Source of the DNA: Gammaproteobacteria bacterium
GTDB lineage: Bacteria > Pseudomonadota > Gammaproteobacteria > JAJPIJ01
Assembly (NCBI GenBank): GCA_022071965.1
Contig: JAJVIQ010000014.1
Coordinates: 27,128 to 91,127 of the forward strand
DNA length: 64,000 bases
Direction of reading: 5' to 3'
Positions 26,126 to 34,792 of the stretch are shown here, in pieces (positions within the stretch are counted from its first letter, which is position 1; each line of letters starts with the position of its first letter). The translations under genes were made by a program, and so were the position numbers. The notes under the pieces are model-generated. The model searched no databases. It was given only the letters and a program-made list of their open reading frames with translations, and was not told where the DNA came from.

Positions 26126-26710
26126 ATGACCCGTTTTTCGACAGACTTGAAGGCGGCGGCACGGATCAGCGGCGAGATCCGCCACGCCATCCAGGCATCG
26201 GGCGGACCGCTGCCCCCTGCCTTCATCGTTCAATTCCTGCTGGGCGACTGGTGCAGGTACCTGACCCTGACCCTGGACACCCACGGCGAGGAGAGCGAAG
26301 AGGTCCGCTCGGCCATGGAGACGACCGCCCTGCTGCTGTGGAGCGTGAGTCCGGTGCCCACGGAGGAGGAGAAGGCGGAGCTGGTCGAGCGCGCTCCGGA
26401 ACTCATTGCCGGACTGAAGGACGGCATGAGGGCTGCGGGTTTCGGCAGGGATGAACAGGACGCCTTCCTGCTGCAGTTGCGGGACTGGCACGTCGATCTC
26501 ATGGCCAGGCGCAAAGGCTACGAAGCGGCCGGCCGGGCCTTCGATCCGACTCGCAAGCCGTGTGGCGACGATACCATCCAGCTCGATGCCCAGGACATCC
26601 GCTGCCGTGAGCTGATGGACATGCTCGACAACGCGGAGGCCGAGTACATCGAGCTCGTCGCCGAGGAGCTGCCCGGGCGTCGTGATACGCGGGGACCGGC
26701 CCGGCGCTGA
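26126..26710 (+). CDS. DUF1631-like protein, C-terminal-type segment only
   Basis: 194 residues. The stretch PPAFIVQFLLGDWCRYL, then LLLWSVSPVPTEEEKAEL, LIAGLKDGMRAAGF and DAFLLQLRDWH, matches the C-terminal part of DUF1631 proteins, in which a W-SV-P motif and a G-M-x(2)-G motif are conserved. Full DUF1631 proteins are about 700 residues; this gene keeps only the last part plus a 60-residue tail. AGGA lies before the ATG at 26126. Another gene in this window (45908-47047) resembles the N-terminal part. Function is unknown; a regulatory or signalling role is suspected because relatives occur beside kinases and CsrA-type regulators. It is convergent with csrA. Confidence 0.65.
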   Translation: MTRFSTDLKAAARISGEIRHAIQASGGPLPPAFIVQFLLGDWCRYLTLTLDTHGEESEEVRSAMETTALLLWSVSPVPTEEEKAELVERAPELIAGLKDGMRAAGFGRDEQDAFLLQLRDWHVDLMARRKGYEAAGRAFDPTRKPCGDDTIQLDAQDIRCRELMDMLDNAEAEYIELVAEELPGRRDTRGPARR

Positions 26711-26802
26711 CGGGACCCCCGGGTCTCGGCGACAGGGAGCCGGACCGCGGCCGGCGTCGCCCCACGACCGATGCTGCGCCCGTGCGCGCGCCGTGCGGCA
26801 GT

Positions 26803-26985
26803 TCAGCTCGACGGGTTCGATTTCTCCTGCAGGAGCTTCTCGTAGATCTCTTCGCGATGCACGGTCACCTCCTTCGGGGCATCGACCCCGATCCTGACCT
26901 GGTTGCCCTTCACGTTCAGGACCGTGACGGTGATACCGTCACCGATGTTCAGCGTTTCTCCTACGCGGCGGGTGAGGATGAGCAT
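26803..26985 (-). CDS. csrA: Carbon storage regulator CsrA
   Basis: 60 residues. [36 protein letters not shown], then [10 protein letters not shown] are the near-invariant CsrA blocks, with Arg44-type and Leu4 RNA-contact residues present. CsrA is a dimeric RNA-binding protein that represses or activates translation by binding GGA motifs. The ATG at 26985 is chosen because the family always starts MLIL; the upstream in-frame extension is not family-like. AAAGG precedes it. It is convergent with the DUF1631-like gene and divergent from the GFA-fold gene. Confidence 0.97.
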   Translation of the reverse strand: MLILTRRVGETLNIGDGITVTVLNVKGNQVRIGVDAPKEVTVHREEIYEKLLQEKSNPSS

Positions 26986-27024
26986 GGAGGAGCCTTTCGC
27001 GGTACACGTTTTTTCGACACGCAA

Positions 27025-27053
27025 ATGATATTGAAGCCGCCGGACCATGGGAA
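27025..27053 (-). promoter_or_regulatory. Possible csrA promoter
   Basis: On the minus strand TTCCCA (27053-27048) and TATCAT (27030-27025) are separated by 17 bases, about 40 bases before the csrA start. Read by eye. Confidence 0.3.
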
Positions 27054-27286
27054 CGCCGGAAACACGACGGGTACCACACTCATCCATTCAGGAAAAACCT
27101 TCCACCGGACGGACTCCTGGCCCGGCGCACAGCATCGAGAAACATTCATTTCCGCGCCTCGCCAGGAGACCGGATCGATCGGGACGCGTGCTCGCGGACT
27201 GGATCTCCGCCGCCGCTTGGCTGATCGTGCGAACGGTGCAAAGCTGTGCGGCAATCGTACCGTGGTATTGAACGCGGAGAGACGGC

Positions 27287-27634
27287 ATGAAATTCCTGGG
27301 CAGCTGCCACTGCGGCAGCGTGGCGTTCGAGGTCGAGGGCACGCTGGACAAGGTCGTGTCCTGCAATTGCTCGATCTGCCAGCGCCGGGGCTCCCTCCTG
27401 TGGTTCGTGCCGCGGGAACGGCTGCGCCTCATCACCCCTGAGAAGAACGCGAGCACGTACTCGTTCCACAGGCACCTCATCAGGCACCGCTTCTGCCCGA
27501 ACTGCGGCATCCATCCCTACGCCGAGGGCCGCGACGCGAACGGCGCCCGCACGGCGGCCATCAACGTCCGCTGCCTGGAGGGGATCGATCTCGCCTCGAT
27601 ACCCGTGACCGAGTTCGACGGCAGTTCGCTGTGA
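27287..27634 (+). CDS. GFA / CENP-V fold protein
   Basis: 115 residues. The zinc-binding cysteines are in GSCHCGSVAFE, CNCSICQRRG and FCPNCGIHPY, the standard arrangement of glutathione-dependent formaldehyde-activating-enzyme-like (GFA, CENP-V) proteins with two zinc sites. Length is typical. Substrates of most bacterial members are unknown; adduct capture on a thiol is the family idea. It stands alone, divergent from csrA. Confidence 0.92.
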   Translation: MKFLGSCHCGSVAFEVEGTLDKVVSCNCSICQRRGSLLWFVPRERLRLITPEKNASTYSFHRHLIRHRFCPNCGIHPYAEGRDANGARTAAINVRCLEGIDLASIPVTEFDGSSL

Positions 27635-27988
27635 GCGAGGCGACGGACCCGCGAGGTTCCAGAGGGAGGTGCGACCTCCCGATCGTCGTTCCGCCGGCAG
27701 ACGGCGAATCGCCGCCCCGGACGCGATGGTTGCGCAGCCGCGGGCGATCCGGCACGTCGTTCTCCGCGCTGCGACGGGAGGCATGGCGCATCCTCGCCGC
27801 ATGATCCGCTGGCCAGCGCCCGACGGAGCGCGGCCTTCCAATGTCGGGCCGGCGGTGCTTTAATTGCCTCGTGCACGCGCTCCTCGCCGCGATCAGTAAC
27901 CGTCGCGACGCGTCTGCAGTAACCGTGGCTCGGCGGCGCAACCGCCGCAGTACCCAGACCAACGACACCCCGGGATGGATTGCAGGCA
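27635..27988. other. Intergenic region with a short palindrome
   Basis: 354 bases between the GFA gene and the next gene. GGGAGGT and ACCTCCC (27664-27680, loop GCG) form a tight palindrome 30 bases after the GFA stop, perhaps a weak terminator. I see nothing else. Confidence 0.45.
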
Positions 27989-28795
27989 ATGACCAGCGTT
28001 TTCGAGAGGCATCGCGCCGATTTGCAGACGTTGTCCGACAGCGGCACGCTGATGCTGAGCGATCTGCACCTGCGCCTTCTGGCGCAGGACGGGAAGCTGA
28101 GCGATCCGTCATCCGAGAAGGTGGCGCGCCGGATCAGGGGAACCTTCGAGCGCCGGTACCAGGCATGGTTCAGCGAGGCCGCCGCGCTGATTCGGCAGCT
28201 GCTGCCCGAGCGTCACGCGGAATTCGTCGAGCTTTACCACAGCGACAATGGCAGCGGCGTGACGACCGTGGCCAACTATTGCATTCGCGATTGGCTCCGG
28301 GGTGTGCGGATCAGCACCCGGCGGGACGCGCGCCAGGACGGCGATCTGCACGATCTGGCCACCGTTTCAAATCGCTTCACGCTCCAGCTGGCGATACTCC
28401 GCGCCGCCTCACGGCGCTTCGAGAGCGGGTTGTTCGACATCTGGCGCAGCGTGCAGTCCGACGTGCTCAGCTCGGAGCTGCAGACCGCGCGGTCGCTTGC
28501 CGAGCGTGGCTTCCCGCGCGCCGCCGGTGCGGTGGCGGGTGTCGTGCTCGTGAAGCACCTGGGCGAGCTCGCGCAGAGCCACGACGTGGATGTGCCCGAG
28601 GCCTGCGCGGAGATCGAAACGCTCGGCGACGTCCTGAAGAAAGAGAACGTCATCGACATGAGGGCCTGGCAGGACGTACGACGGCTCGGCGACATCAGGC
28701 GGTTGTGCGATCACGTCCGGGAGCGGGATCCAACCGCGGCGGAGGTCGAGGAGCTCATCTCCGGCGTCGAGCGGATCACCCGTACCGTGCGCTGA
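27989..28795 (+). CDS. Helical protein with HEPN-like stretch
   Basis: 268 residues, all-helical by composition, no signal peptide or membrane segment. The stretch from 160 on (SELQTARSLAERGFPRAAGA, then VAGVVLVKHLGELAQ) has the pattern A-x2-L-x2-G-x3-AA-x2-AG-x2-L-x2-HL that is common in HEPN-like and DUF4145-like helical domains. An R-x4-H catalytic motif of HEPN ribonucleases is not obvious. The N-terminal part contains an acidic-basic helix pair. No neighbour gives a function. The start is the ATG at 27989 (a TTG nine bases earlier is possible). Confidence 0.6.
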   Translation: MTSVFERHRADLQTLSDSGTLMLSDLHLRLLAQDGKLSDPSSEKVARRIRGTFERRYQAWFSEAAALIRQLLPERHAEFVELYHSDNGSGVTTVANYCIRDWLRGVRISTRRDARQDGDLHDLATVSNRFTLQLAILRAASRRFESGLFDIWRSVQSDVLSSELQTARSLAERGFPRAAGAVAGVVLVKHLGELAQSHDVDVPEACAEIETLGDVLKKENVIDMRAWQDVRRLGDIRRLCDHVRERDPTAAEVEELISGVERITRTVR

Positions 28796-28964
28796 CCGCA
28801 TGAGCCGGGCCGCATCGCGTCTTGCGGCAACCGGAAACGCGCCGCCCGCACGATCGGCGCGCCAGAGATCGGCCCATTCATCAACCGGGACGAGAGAGGC
28901 GGGAGAGCACGGCAACGATCCACCTGCAGTGACCACGCCACGCAAGTCCGGAAAGGAGCTCGCC

Positions 28965-30167
28965 ATGGCCGCACGCCCCGCCGCACGCCGCCACACCCGG
29001 CAGCGGGTTACAGCCCGGTCCCCCGTGCCCCCCAGCGCCACGATCGCGTTGCGCGATAATCTCGCCGCCATCGACGTCCACGTGACCGCTGTCCAGAAAC
29101 CCGTCCGTGCGGTGCAGGACCTCATCGGCGAGGTCAAGGCGCCGCTCGCGTTTCCCCGCAGCCTGCACCAGGACCTGACCGACCTGCACCGGCTGCTCGC
29201 CTCGCTTCGCGTCACGGTCACGCCCCTGTCACTTCTCCCGGGTCCGATCGGTCCGGCATCTCGTGCCCTGAAGCAGACGCTGGAGGCGCTCGCCGGACCA
29301 CCGCAGAGCGGCTCGATCGGACGCGCGCGCGATCTCGTCGGCCGGATCGGCACGGAGATCGAGCCGCTGCGCAGGCTGGTCGAGAGGATCGAGACCCCGG
29401 TGGCGGACGCCGTTGCGGCGGTCGATGCGATCGAATCGAACGTCGCCTATCTGCGCGACATGGTTGCCAGCGTCATCGCCTACTACGGCTCACAGCCGCC
29501 GAAAGACGTCGAGGCGTGCGCCGCCCGGCTCAACACACCGGTCGCGGCCGTGCGAGCGGTGCTCGACGAGACCGCCGCCCGCGTAGCGGGTTTCTTCGCG
29601 ATGATCGAGAAGACGCTGCGTTCAGCGCTCGCCGTACTGAAGCCGATTGGCGACGTCGTGCGTGCGGGGCAGAGCCTGCTCAGCGTCTTCCGCGGCAAGG
29701 CCATGAAGGCGATTCTGGGCGTTCTAACCCGGTTCTCGAACGGCATCAAGCCATACGTGAACAAGGTCGAGATCGTGGTGCGGGTGGCGATAAATCGCCT
29801 GCTCAGGAAGATCGGCCTCAGCATGGACACCTTTACCGGCTACATTCGCAAGGTGATCAATGCGCTCAATCCGATGAAGCCAATCGAGCGGGCCGTGAAC
29901 GCCGCGCTGGCGTCGGTCCGGAAGTTCATCGCACAGCTCATCGACGTCAGCGCGATCGACGAGCTGCTCGAGATCCTTTCGGACCTCGAGCGCCAGCTTA
30001 CACGAGCCGTGGAGGCGTTCCTCCGAAGCCGGTGCAAGGCGGTGCTGGACCCGGCTCCCGGCCGGTTCGCCCGGGGGCACGGCCCACGGAGGACTCGCCG
30101 GATCCACTCGCAGAAGACCCGGTCGCCCGCAATCCGGCAATCCCGGCTCCTGGCTAGGCCCGCTTGA
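28965..30167 (+). CDS. Long helical protein of unknown function
   Basis: 400 residues from the ATG at 28965, preceded by AAAGGAG; an earlier in-frame ATG at 28800 has no such site. A basic Pro/Arg-rich head (1-30) is followed by about 310 residues of amphipathic helices with regular hydrophobic spacing (RALKQTLEAL, IEPLRRLVERIETPV, ELLEILSDLERQL), consistent with an extended coiled or apolipoprotein-like structure. The C-terminal 40 residues are basic and low in complexity. No family is recognised. It starts 169 bases after the HEPN-like gene and overlaps the convergent GlsB-type gene by 14 bases. Confidence 0.6.
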   Translation: MAARPAARRHTRQRVTARSPVPPSATIALRDNLAAIDVHVTAVQKPVRAVQDLIGEVKAPLAFPRSLHQDLTDLHRLLASLRVTVTPLSLLPGPIGPASRALKQTLEALAGPPQSGSIGRARDLVGRIGTEIEPLRRLVERIETPVADAVAAVDAIESNVAYLRDMVASVIAYYGSQPPKDVEACAARLNTPVAAVRAVLDETAARVAGFFAMIEKTLRSALAVLKPIGDVVRAGQSLLSVFRGKAMKAILGVLTRFSNGIKPYVNKVEIVVRVAINRLLRKIGLSMDTFTGYIRKVINALNPMKPIERAVNAALASVRKFIAQLIDVSAIDELLEILSDLERQLTRAVEAFLRSRCKAVLDPAPGRFARGHGPRRTRRIHSQKTRSPAIRQSRLLARPA

Positions 30168-30399
30168 TGATGCGCAGGATGACGATCAGGATGATCGCGC
30201 CGATGGCCGCCACGATGATGCTGCCCAGCAGCCCGTACCCCTGAGCCAGGCCCAGGCTGCGGAACACGTAGCCGCCGACGAGCGCACCGAGTATGCCGAC
30301 GACCATGTCGCCCACCACGCCGTAGCCGCCGCCCTGGACGATCCGCCCCGCCAGCCACCCGGCGATCAGGCCCACCAGCAGCAACCAGACGATATCCAT
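30154..30399 (-). CDS. GlsB/YeaQ/YmgE-family small membrane protein
   Basis: 81 residues with three hydrophobic segments. MDIVWLLLVGLIAGWLAGRI, then GYGVVGDMVVGILGALVGGYV and IGAIILIVILRIIKR, match the transglycosylase-associated/GlsB family of stress-linked inner-membrane proteins. The ATG at 30399 follows a G7 run ending in GAAC, which acts as the ribosome site. The 3' end overlaps the convergent helical-protein gene by 14 bases. Confidence 0.92.
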   Translation of the reverse strand: MDIVWLLLVGLIAGWLAGRIVQGGGYGVVGDMVVGILGALVGGYVFRSLGLAQGYGLLGSIIVAAIGAIILIVILRIIKRA

Positions 30400-30677
30400 A
30401 CGTTCCCCCCCAAACCTCATGCATGCAGGCACATCGTTGCGCGGGCAGGGTTCGCCTGCCGCCCGCCTCGCATGCTCGCTCGCGCCGCGTCTTCAGCATC
30501 GTCGGGCGCCATGCCGCCAGCAGCGCCGTCCCAGCGAACGCCGGAGGCCGTCTTGTTCGGCCGGAAAGCGCGGGCCCGCCGTCGTGCGCATGGCGGTCGT
30601 AGTTTTCGGCGCCCCACGACCTGCGCCAGCGGACTCTACCACCTTTGGCGGCCGATCGTGACGCCTGCCCCACAGGT

Positions 30678-31118
30678 TCAGGGAACCGGGCGGCGATGCA
30701 AATGGGGAGCGCCGAAGATGAGCGGGTAGGCCGGCGCTGGCGGCCGATATCCGGTGCCATGCACGCGCAGCGATCTGCCGTCCGCCGCCGCGCCGCCGGC
30801 AAGCTGCGTCACGACGAGGTCCTGGTCGCGATCGACGGTCACGGTCGCGCACTCGCCCGCCGCCAGGCGCGGCACCATGTCGCGGATGGTGCGCAGGCTC
30901 GGCCGGTCACGCACGGAAACGCTCACGGCGGCCGCGCTCCGCGGACTCGTGCAGATCTGATAGGTCTCCGGCCACGACGGCCACGCGAGCACCGCCGCGC
31001 CCCCGTAACGGTCGGTACGCCACGGGCTCCCTTCGGCGAGGACCCGCTGCGCATCCACCGGCTCGGTCGCGCAGCCCGCGAGCAACAGGGGCGCCAGGAA
31101 GTATGCTGCAATGCGCAT
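30678..31118 (-). CDS. Predicted lipoprotein of unknown function
   Basis: 146 residues from the ATG at 31118. MRIAAYFLAPLLLAGC is a textbook lipoprotein signal with Cys16. The mature part contains ETYQICTSPRSAAAVSVSV and LAAGECATVTVDRDQDLVV, strand-rich with two cysteines that could pair. The longer frame to 31205 would place 29 polar residues before the signal and is rejected. The gene stands alone; no family is recognised. Confidence 0.7.
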   Translation of the reverse strand: MRIAAYFLAPLLLAGCATEPVDAQRVLAEGSPWRTDRYGGAAVLAWPSWPETYQICTSPRSAAAVSVSVRDRPSLRTIRDMVPRLAAGECATVTVDRDQDLVVTQLAGGAAADGRSLRVHGTGYRPPAPAYPLIFGAPHLHRRPVP

Positions 31119-31322
31119 ATGCACGCTCTTCTCTCCTGCGACCGGCCCGCGGCGGCCAAGTTCACGCGGCTTCACTCCGATTCCCGGGCGCATGGACTCT
31201 GCCACGTCCTGAAAACGGCGGCCATCGATCCACGAGGACAGCGCGAGGTTGTGCGTTTAGAATGCCCGGGAGGAATATCAGGACCATCAACGCAGTATCG
31301 AATCGACCGAGGACGACCCATC

Positions 31323-31712
31323 ATGCATCGCAGGATCCCCGCACTCGTCTTGACGGCAACGCTGACGGCGATCGCCGCGCCTGCATCGGCGTTCTTCACG
31401 GAGTTTCTGGACCGGTCCCCCCTGGCGTATTTCACGGACAGGGACAGGGAGATGCTCAACGCAGCCAGCAGAGACGCACTGAACGGCGCGGACGGGGCGA
31501 CCACGGAGTGGACGAACAGCGATACGGGTCATGGCGGCAGCGTCACGCCCCTGAACTCCTACGAGCGTGGCGGCAGGCCGTGTCGCGCCGTGAAGTATCA
31601 CAACGAGGCGGAAGGCTACACGAGCGATGGAATCTTCGAGATGTGCAAGGCGGGCGACGAGGGGCCCATGGGCGGCTGGAAGTTCACCGGCGACAAACCG
31701 CGTTCCAGGTAG
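31323..31712 (+). CDS. RT0821/Lpp0805-like surface protein
   Basis: 129 residues with a signal peptide (LVLTATLTAIAAPASA, cleavage near residue 23). The mature region includes TEWTNSDTGHGGSVTPLNSYERGGRPCRAV, matching the C-terminal domain of RT0821/Lpp0805-type 17-kDa surface antigens, where W-x-N-x2-TG-x3-G-x-VTP and C-R are conserved. The glycine-zipper part usual in these proteins is absent. Likely periplasmic or outer-membrane associated; function unknown. GAGGAC precedes the ATG. Confidence 0.75.
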   Translation: MHRRIPALVLTATLTAIAAPASAFFTEFLDRSPLAYFTDRDREMLNAASRDALNGADGATTEWTNSDTGHGGSVTPLNSYERGGRPCRAVKYHNEAEGYTSDGIFEMCKAGDEGPMGGWKFTGDKPRSR

Positions 31713-31812
31713 TCGTGAGGGCTTTTCGTCTCCAGCCGGCCGCGGCGCCTGTGCGGGGTGAAGAAATACAAGGGGCCATGACTGGTGTCCGTCGCTCCTC
31801 ACCGGCCCGTTT

Positions 31813-32802
31813 TCATGTCGCCGCGCCGGCATAAGCGGATCCCGCCTGCCTCCGCCGCCAGGTCGCCGGGGCGACGCCGACGACCTTCTTGAAGGCGCGG
31901 CTGAACGCCGCCTCGGAGTCGTAACCCACCTCGGTCGCCACGCCGGCGACGGTCGACGTCCCGCGTACGAGCAGTCCGGCTGCAACCTGCATGCGCCAGT
32001 GCGTGAGATAGTGCATCGGCGGCTGGCCGACGAAATGCTGGAACCGCTCCGCGAGCACGGACCGCGAGGTCCCCGCCTGCCGGGCAAGCCCGTCCAGCGT
32101 CCAGGAGTGCGCCGGGCGCTCGTGCAGCAGCGACAGCGCCCGGCCCACGTGCCGATCGCGCAGACCCGCCAGCCACCCCGTCTGATCCGGCGGCAGCGAA
32201 TTCAGATAGCGCCGCACCACCTCCACGAACATCAGCTCGCTCATGCGCGCGAGCATGCACTCCCCGCCGGCGCTCTGCTGATTCGCCTCGCGCAATGCGA
32301 AGCGGACGAAATGGCTCAGCCAATCCTCCCCGGGCTGCTCGCTCACGTGCAGCACGCGCGGCAGTGTCGCGAGCAGCGGATTGAATGGCCGCGCGTCGCA
32401 GCCCAGGAAGCCGCAGATCACGCGCGATCCGTCGGGCCCGCCGCCACCCTGGCGGATCTTGATCGGCAGCGGCGGATGCGGCGGCCTGGGCATCGTATTG
32501 GCGTCGGGCGGCGCGCGCATCCCCGGCGCGCTCGACATGACGTGGGCGTCGCCGTGCGGAAAGACGATCACGTCGCCGGCCTCGAGCCGCGCCGGCGGTT
32601 CGTCGATGAGTCCGGCCCAGCAAGAACCCCTGGTGAGTACGTGGTACTCGATGAGGTGCTGCGCGCCGGGCATGACGTGAGGCGCGAGCAGCCGGCCCGG
32701 CGGCGCCTCGGCCACCCACGGCGAGGAGGCGTCGATGTCGAAAAACACCGCGCCGGTCAGTCTTACGGTACGCAGCACGTCCGACAGCGTGTCAGCACCC
32801 AT
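31813..32802 (-). CDS. AraC-family transcriptional regulator with cupin sensor
   Basis: 329 residues. The N-terminal half is a cupin-type ligand domain (LIEYHVLTRGSCWAG, LEAGDVIVFPHGDAHVM), of the form found in AraC proteins with the cupin_6 domain. The C-terminal half carries two helix-turn-helix motifs (TLDGLARQAGTSRSVLAERF and TVAGVATEVGYDSEAAFSRAF) and the family end GVAPATWRRR. The ATG at 32802 is preceded by GGAGG at seven bases. It is divergent from the methyltransferase gene 231 bases away, which is its likely target. Confidence 0.93.
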   Translation of the reverse strand: MGADTLSDVLRTVRLTGAVFFDIDASSPWVAEAPPGRLLAPHVMPGAQHLIEYHVLTRGSCWAGLIDEPPARLEAGDVIVFPHGDAHVMSSAPGMRAPPDANTMPRPPHPPLPIKIRQGGGGPDGSRVICGFLGCDARPFNPLLATLPRVLHVSEQPGEDWLSHFVRFALREANQQSAGGECMLARMSELMFVEVVRRYLNSLPPDQTGWLAGLRDRHVGRALSLLHERPAHSWTLDGLARQAGTSRSVLAERFQHFVGQPPMHYLTHWRMQVAAGLLVRGTSTVAGVATEVGYDSEAAFSRAFKKVVGVAPATWRRRQAGSAYAGAAT

Positions 32803-33033
32803 GGTCCCGCCTCCCGTGGACACATGAACCAGCCTGGCGGTCGCGCCTGCGGAAATGCCGGACTGTCCGGCAAGAACCGCGGACGGCAGGTCATGGAGGT
32901 ACCTGTGCCGCGTTCCTAGAATGCGCGCCGCAGGGTGGCAATTGTACGTGATGGCGGCACCGAGCGGTCTCGCCCATCCGACCTCACGCGCGCCACCCGG
33001 CGACAGTGTTCAACAATGGCTTGGAGAGAAATC

Positions 33034-33903
33034 ATGGCTATGGCAATACCTCATGCAGTGAAGAGTTTCCTCAACACCGGTGTCAGCATCACCGCCGCGC
33101 CGGTCGATCTGAAGGCGGTGAAGGCGAAGCAGCAGGCGACCTGGGCCTCGGGGGATTACTCGGTGGTGGGCGCGACGCTGAACATCGTCGCCGAATCCCT
33201 GTGCGAGACGGTCGACCTGCGCGCCGGCGATTGCGTTCTGGACGTGGCCTGCGGCAGCGGCAACGTGGCGCTGGCCGCGGCGCGGCGGTGGTGCGACGTC
33301 GTCGGCATCGACTACGTCCCTTCGCTGGTCACCCGGGCGCAGCAGCGCGCCGCCGCCGAGCGCCTGCCCGTGACGTTCAAGGCGGGCGACGCCGAGCAAC
33401 TCGAGTTCGCCGACTCGTCCTTCGACGTGGTGATGTCGGTGGTCGGCGTGATGTTCGCCGCGGATCAGGAGCGGGCCGCGGGCGAGCTGCTGCGCGTGTG
33501 CCGCTCGGGCGGCAGGATCGCGCTGGCGAACTGGACGCCGGAAGGATTCCTCGGGCAGCTCTTCAGGACCGTCGGCAGGCACGTGCCGCCGCCCCCGGGC
33601 GTGAAGTCGCCGATGCTGTGGGGTACGGAGCCTCGCCTCGCGGAATTGTTCGGCCACGAGGCCGCCGACATCCGTGTTGCGCGCCGACATTTCGTCTTCC
33701 GCTATCGCTCGCCGGCGCACTGGCTGGAGGTGTTCCGCACCTACTATGGACCGATGCAGCGCGCCTTCGCGGCCCTCGACGAGAATGGGCGCGCGGGCCT
33801 CACGCGCGATCTGCTGGGGCTGCTCGACCGCATGAACCGCTCCGCCGACGAGACGCTCGTCCTGCCGGGCGAGTATCTCGAGGTCGTGATCACGCGCCGT
33901 TGA
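33034..33903 (+). CDS. Class I SAM-dependent methyltransferase
   Basis: 289 residues. Motif I is VLDVACGSGNVALAAA, followed by VVGIDYVPSL (acidic motif II), AGDAEQLEFADSSFDVVM and RSGGRIALANWTPEGFLG, as in UbiE/Coq5-type methyltransferases. The C-terminal cap has YRSPAHWLEVFRTYYGP. The substrate is unknown. GGAGAGA lies before the ATG. The gene is divergent from an AraC regulator and is probably controlled by it. Confidence 0.93.
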   Translation: MAMAIPHAVKSFLNTGVSITAAPVDLKAVKAKQQATWASGDYSVVGATLNIVAESLCETVDLRAGDCVLDVACGSGNVALAAARRWCDVVGIDYVPSLVTRAQQRAAAERLPVTFKAGDAEQLEFADSSFDVVMSVVGVMFAADQERAAGELLRVCRSGGRIALANWTPEGFLGQLFRTVGRHVPPPPGVKSPMLWGTEPRLAELFGHEAADIRVARRHFVFRYRSPAHWLEVFRTYYGPMQRAFAALDENGRAGLTRDLLGLLDRMNRSADETLVLPGEYLEVVITRR

Positions 33904-33972
33904 GCCGCGCGGGCGCGGCACGATCGTCGTCCCTGACCGCTCCATGCGGCACTGAAGTGCCCATCACACCCG

Positions 33973-34007
33973 GGCCGGTGACCTGCGGGTCCCGAGGGTC
34001 ACCGGCC
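33973..34007. terminator. Bidirectional hairpin between convergent genes
   Basis: A perfect 11-base inverted repeat, GGCCGGTGACC (33973) and GGTCACCGGCC (33997), with a 13-base loop, lies between the methyltransferase stop and the EF-hand gene stop. There is no T-run on either side. Confidence 0.45.
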
Positions 34008-34053
34008 TCGCGGAAGGCCGCTCAAGCGTGGCAGCGGCGGGATTCGGCAAGTC

Positions 34054-34557
34054 TCATTGCGGGTTCATGCGCCGCATGCCTCCCATGCCCATCATCTCCA
34101 AGGCATCGATCTGACCGTCGCCGTTCGTGTCCAGCGCCTTCATCATCCATTCCTGATGCCTGGCCATCTCTTCCTTCGAGATCTTGCCGTCCTGGTCCGT
34201 ATCCATCATTCGCATCATGCCCATTCCACCCATCATCCCGCCGCCCATCATCCCGCCGCACGTGGTCCCGTCTCCCATCATCCCGCCTCCCATCATGGGA
34301 CCGCCCATCATGCCGCCACGCATCCCCGACATGCCCGCGCCGCAATTCATGCCGCCGTAGCCGCCCTGCCAGCCCGGCATGCCGCCGCAATAACCCTGCG
34401 CCAGCATCGTCTGCCCGGCACCCCGATCCTGCGTGTCTCCTTGCACGCGCTCCTCCGTCCGGAAAGGGTTCTCCCCGGTGCCGACGGCCGCGGCATGGCC
34501 GGCAATCGGGATGAGGCTGCCGACCACGAGCGCTATGCCGTGTCTTGCCTTGCTCAT
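34054..34557 (-). CDS. Secreted EF-hand protein with Gly-Met-rich segment
   Basis: 167 residues. A signal peptide ends near residue 24 (IAGHAAA). Residues about 60-115 are a low-complexity Gly/Met segment with repeated MMGGxMM units and three cysteines. Two EF-hand loops follow, DTDQDGKISKEE and DTNGDGQIDALE, both with the expected Asp/Asn at positions 1, 3 and 5 and Glu at 12, so calcium binding is likely. Methionine-rich segments in periplasmic proteins often bind Cu(I) (inference). GAGGAG before the ATG at 34557 decides the start over one nine codons earlier. Confidence 0.85.
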   Translation of the reverse strand: MSKARHGIALVVGSLIPIAGHAAAVGTGENPFRTEERVQGDTQDRGAGQTMLAQGYCGGMPGWQGGYGGMNCGAGMSGMRGGMMGGPMMGGGMMGDGTTCGGMMGGGMMGGMGMMRMMDTDQDGKISKEEMARHQEWMMKALDTNGDGQIDALEMMGMGGMRRMNPQ

Positions 34558-34680
34558 GGGAATCTCCTCGTTGAAAGCGAACAACCAGTCTGCGCAACGG
34601 AAGTAAAGGCCCCGGGCCCGGAAGGTGTTGACCTTGCCATGTCCCGTTATGAAAGATTAGCCGCTGATCCCCTTTTTTGC

Positions 34681-34707
34681 TCGCCCGCCGCCGATTGCGG
34701 CGGGCGA
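34681..34707. repeat. Perfect GC inverted repeat
   Basis: TCGCCCGCCGC and GCGGCGGGCGA flank a 5-base loop in the gap between the EF-hand gene and the MBL-rhodanese gene. On the plus strand a T6 run precedes it, so it does not look like a standard terminator for either strand. Confidence 0.4.
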
Positions 34708-34792
34708 TGACCGGGAAGAACCACGAAACCCCTGTGAAGCCTTCGCGATCGCGGTGCCGACGGCAACGGAAGCAGCAGCCCGCGAGGGCGCG

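Noticed and set aside
32905..33033. Upstream extension of the methyltransferase
   Set aside because: The ATG at 33034 has GGAGAGA at good spacing; upstream codons cover the divergent regulatory region.
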